A stretch of DNA of 7,302 nucleotides from NCBI GenBank assembly GCA_002404795.1, contig DHKK01000068.1:9024-16325 (forward strand). The letters run 5' to 3'. This document shows, one piece after another, positions 5,422 to 7,302 of the stretch (positions within the stretch are counted from its first letter, which is position 1; each line of letters opens with the position of its first letter). The notes under the pieces are model-generated. The model was not told the DNA's origin and ran no database searches. It worked only from the letters and a program-made list of their open reading frames with translations. A program made the translations under genes and the position numbers. Origin of the DNA: Clostridiales bacterium UBA4696. Its GTDB lineage: Bacteria; Bacillota; Clostridia; Oscillospirales; Oscillospiraceae.

Positions 5422-7199
5422 GACCCAACATGCGTCCAACGGAAAAAACAGACCTCAAGGGCGCGCTGCGCAGTCTGACGGTCTATCTGCAGAAGAGCCT
5501 CGGCGTGATCCTTCTCGCGCTGGTGCTGGCGGCGCTCAGCGCCGTGCTGACCATCATCGGGCCGGATCAGGTCGGCAAGATCGCGACGCTCATGTCCGAG
5601 GGCCTGGCCGGCGGCATCGACCTTGCCGCGGTGGCGCGCGTCGGCGTGCTGCTGGCCGTGATCTACGGGCTGAGCGCGCTGTTTGGCTTCATTCAGCACT
5701 ATATCATGGCGAGCGTCACGCTCAAAATGTCCTACCGGATGCGCGGCGAGCTGTCGGAAAAGATCAACCGCGTGCCGCAGAAGTACTTCAACTTCCACGC
5801 GCAGGGCGATATCCTCAGCCGCATCACCAACGACGTCTCCACGCTCCAGCAGGGTCTGACCAACAGCCTGCCGACGATCATCTCGGCCGCGACGCAGTTT
5901 GTTGGCTGCCTCATCATGATGTTCGTGACCGAGTGGCGTCTGGCGCTGGCCGCGCTGGGCATCACGCTGGTGGGGCTTTTGCTGACCGTGCTCATCATGT
6001 CCCGCTCGCAGAAGTACTTTACCGCCCGGCAGGAGAGCCTCGGCGCGCTGAACGGCTATGTGGAGGAGATGTATTCCGGCCACGAGGTCGTGCGCATCTC
6101 CCGCGCCGAAGCGCCCGTCGGGGAGAAGTTCGACACGCTCAACGACGCGGTCTACGACGCCAACTGGCGCTCGCAGTTCCTCTCCGGCATCATGCAGCCG
6201 CTCATGAACGTCATCGGCAACCTGTCGTATGTCGCCGTGTGCGTGCTGGGGTCGATTTTGGCCATCCAGGGCATCATCGACATCGGCGTCATCGTCTCGT
6301 TCATCCTGTACGTGCGCCTGTTCACTTCACCCCTGACCCAGATTGCGCAGGGCATGACGAACCTGCAGACGGCCTCCGCCTCCGCGCACCGCATCTTCGA
6401 CTTCCTCGCGAGCGAGGAGCTGCCGGACGAGCAGGCAAAGCCGCAGCTGCCCCGCCCGGTCCGCGGCGCGGTCGACTTCGAGCATGTCCGCTTCAGCTAC
6501 CCGGATTCGCCGGATAAGATCATCATCAAGGACTTCTCCGCCCACGTCGCCCCCGGCCAGAAGGTCGCCATCGTCGGCCCCACTGGCGCGGGCAAGACGA
6601 CGATGGTCAATCTGCTGATGCGCTTCTACGAGCTGACGGACGGCTGCATCAAAATCGACGGCGTCCCGACGACGGACATCCAGCGCGAGGACGTGCACCG
6701 GCTGTTCGGCATGGTGCTGCAGGACACGTGGCTGTTTGAGGGCACGGTCCGCGAAAACCTCGTCTACAACCTCCCCGGCGTGACCGACGCGCAGCTAGAG
6801 ACGGTCTGCCGCGCCTGCGGGCTGGATAAATTCGTCCATTCCCTGCCCGAGGGCTTCGACACCGTCCTGTCTGAGAGCACGAGCATCTCCGCCGGGCAGA
6901 AGCAGCTGCTGACCATCGCCCGTGCCATGCTGCAGAACGCGCCCATGCTCATCCTCGACGAGGCGACGAGCTCTGTCGACACGCGCACCGAGCTTCTCAT
7001 CCAGCGCGCGATGGACCGTCTGACAGAAAACCGCACGAGCTTCGTCATCGCCCACCGCCTCTCGACGATCAAAAACGCCGACCTCATCCTCGTCATGAAG
7101 GACGGCGACGTCATCGAAAGCGGCACCCACGACACCCTCATGCAGCAGGGAGGCTTCTACGCCGCCCTCTACAACAGCCAATTCGAGCAGGCGTCGTGA
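5418..7199 (+). CDS. Heterodimeric ABC multidrug exporter, catalytically competent subunit
   Basis: A 593-residue half-transporter that partners the preceding gene product. The membrane domain has six helices (about 25-47, 73-95, 153-172, 176-194, 262-284, 288-306). The ATPase domain has A-loop Y361, Walker A GPTGAGKT (387-394, K393), Q-loop Q435, Walker B MLILD (510-514) followed by catalytic Glu515, D-loop SSVD (518-521) and switch His546. Its signature is ISAGQ (490-494) instead of LSGGQ. The pattern is complementary to the first subunit. This subunit's Walker A, Glu515 and His546 with the partner's VSGGQ form the working site; this ISAGQ with the partner's Asp505 and Gln536 forms the degenerate one. 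AAAGGAGG (5401-5408) lies 9 nt before the ATG, and the ATGA overlap at 5418-5421 suggests translational coupling and matched subunit amounts. A second in-frame ATG at 5430 is less well placed. No terminator follows within the window. Confidence 0.95.
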   Translation: MRPNMRPTEKTDLKGALRSLTVYLQKSLGVILLALVLAALSAVLTIIGPDQVGKIATLMSEGLAGGIDLAAVARVGVLLAVIYGLSALFGFIQHYIMASVTLKMSYRMRGELSEKINRVPQKYFNFHAQGDILSRITNDVSTLQQGLTNSLPTIISAATQFVGCLIMMFVTEWRLALAALGITLVGLLLTVLIMSRSQKYFTARQESLGALNGYVEEMYSGHEVVRISRAEAPVGEKFDTLNDAVYDANWRSQFLSGIMQPLMNVIGNLSYVAVCVLGSILAIQGIIDIGVIVSFILYVRLFTSPLTQIAQGMTNLQTASASAHRIFDFLASEELPDEQAKPQLPRPVRGAVDFEHVRFSYPDSPDKIIIKDFSAHVAPGQKVAIVGPTGAGKTTMVNLLMRFYELTDGCIKIDGVPTTDIQREDVHRLFGMVLQDTWLFEGTVRENLVYNLPGVTDAQLETVCRACGLDKFVHSLPEGFDTVLSESTSISAGQKQLLTIARAMLQNAPMLILDEATSSVDTRTELLIQRAMDRLTENRTSFVIAHRLSTIKNADLILVMKDGDVIESGTHDTLMQQGGFYAALYNSQFEQAS

Positions 7200-7302
7200 A
7201 AGCCTTCCCCTAGGGTGTATCTGAAAACAGCGCTTAGATGTGCAAAATGCTGAAAGCGACACAGGAAGCGGCGAGCATAACAAAAGCGAGGAAGGAGTCG
7301 TC
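7200..7302. other. Non-coding tail after the exporter operon, composition shift and possible next ribosome site
   Basis: About half G+C, visibly lower than the coding regions. It begins with AAGCCTTCCCCTAGGG, which contains the perfect palindrome CCCTAGGG (7208-7215), then a purine-rich stretch without a convincing hairpin or T-run, so I see no terminator. AGGAAGGAG (7289-7297) ends 5 nt before the window edge and would suit a start codon just outside. A reading frame from ATG at 7236 stays open to the edge but has no ribosome site and only 22 codons, so I do not call it a gene. Confidence 0.5.

Noticed and set aside
3829..5439. Minus-strand open frame of 536 codons opposite the first ABC subunit
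   Set aside because: The same signs of a shadow frame: His, Arg and Asp-rich composition, no membrane segments or motifs, and complete overlap with a well-supported gene.
5355..6083. Minus-strand open frame of 242 codons opposite the second ABC subunit
   Set aside because: Antisense to conserved membrane-domain codons, with no recognisable domain and no regulatory signals.
1..7302. CRISPR arrays, tRNA or rRNA genes, phage or toxin-antitoxin modules
   Set aside because: I saw no regularly spaced repeats, no RNA gene signatures and no small paired genes; all long stretches are accounted for by the six genes described.

Overview
The window looks like a chromosomal stretch from a GC-rich, low-GC-lineage-type Firmicute, most likely a gut clostridium of the Oscillospiraceae/Ruminococcaceae kind. 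The reasons are strong AGGAGG-type Shine-Dalgarno sites before every gene, consensus sigma-A promoters in AT-richer gaps, GC-rich codon use, and protein families typical of that group. This taxonomic call is an inference; there is no rRNA or marker gene here.

Layout. (1) Positions 1-2200, minus strand: a two-gene operon, transcribed right to left, of a 12-helix MATE efflux pump (857-2200) followed after 3 nt by a BmrR-like MerR regulator (1-853, C-terminal end cut by the window edge). (2) Positions 2201-2382: a divergent control region. On the minus strand it holds a textbook MerR-type promoter (-35 and -10 19 bp apart, with a dyad in the spacer). On the plus strand it holds a consensus 17-bp-spaced promoter for the next gene. 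(3) Positions 2383-3063, plus strand: a YoaK/DUF1275-family membrane protein, which very probably starts at a TTG codon. (4) Positions 3064-3169: a strong hairpin terminator whose right arm doubles as the -35 box of the next promoter, then two tandem copies of a 12-bp palindrome lying over the start of transcription and the ribosome binding site. (5) Positions 3170-7199, plus strand: a three-gene operon with ATGA overlaps, made of a MarR-family regulator and the two halves of a heterodimeric ABC exporter. The two ATPase domains carry complementary substitutions that predict one working and one degenerate ATP site. (6) Positions 7200-7302: a non-coding tail of about 50% GC with a small palindrome and a Shine-Dalgarno-like run at the very end.

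Taken together, the window is an efflux/resistance neighbourhood: two separate transporter systems, each with its own ligand-responsive regulator and a recognisable operator, plus a DUF1275 membrane protein of unknown role between them. I do not see a new kind of biological system. The most informative content is regulatory: the MerR spacer-dyad promoter, a near copy of half of that operator by the divergent promoter, the terminator/promoter overlap and the tandem MarR operator. Both window edges also carry short GC-rich palindromes that may belong to dispersed repeats.
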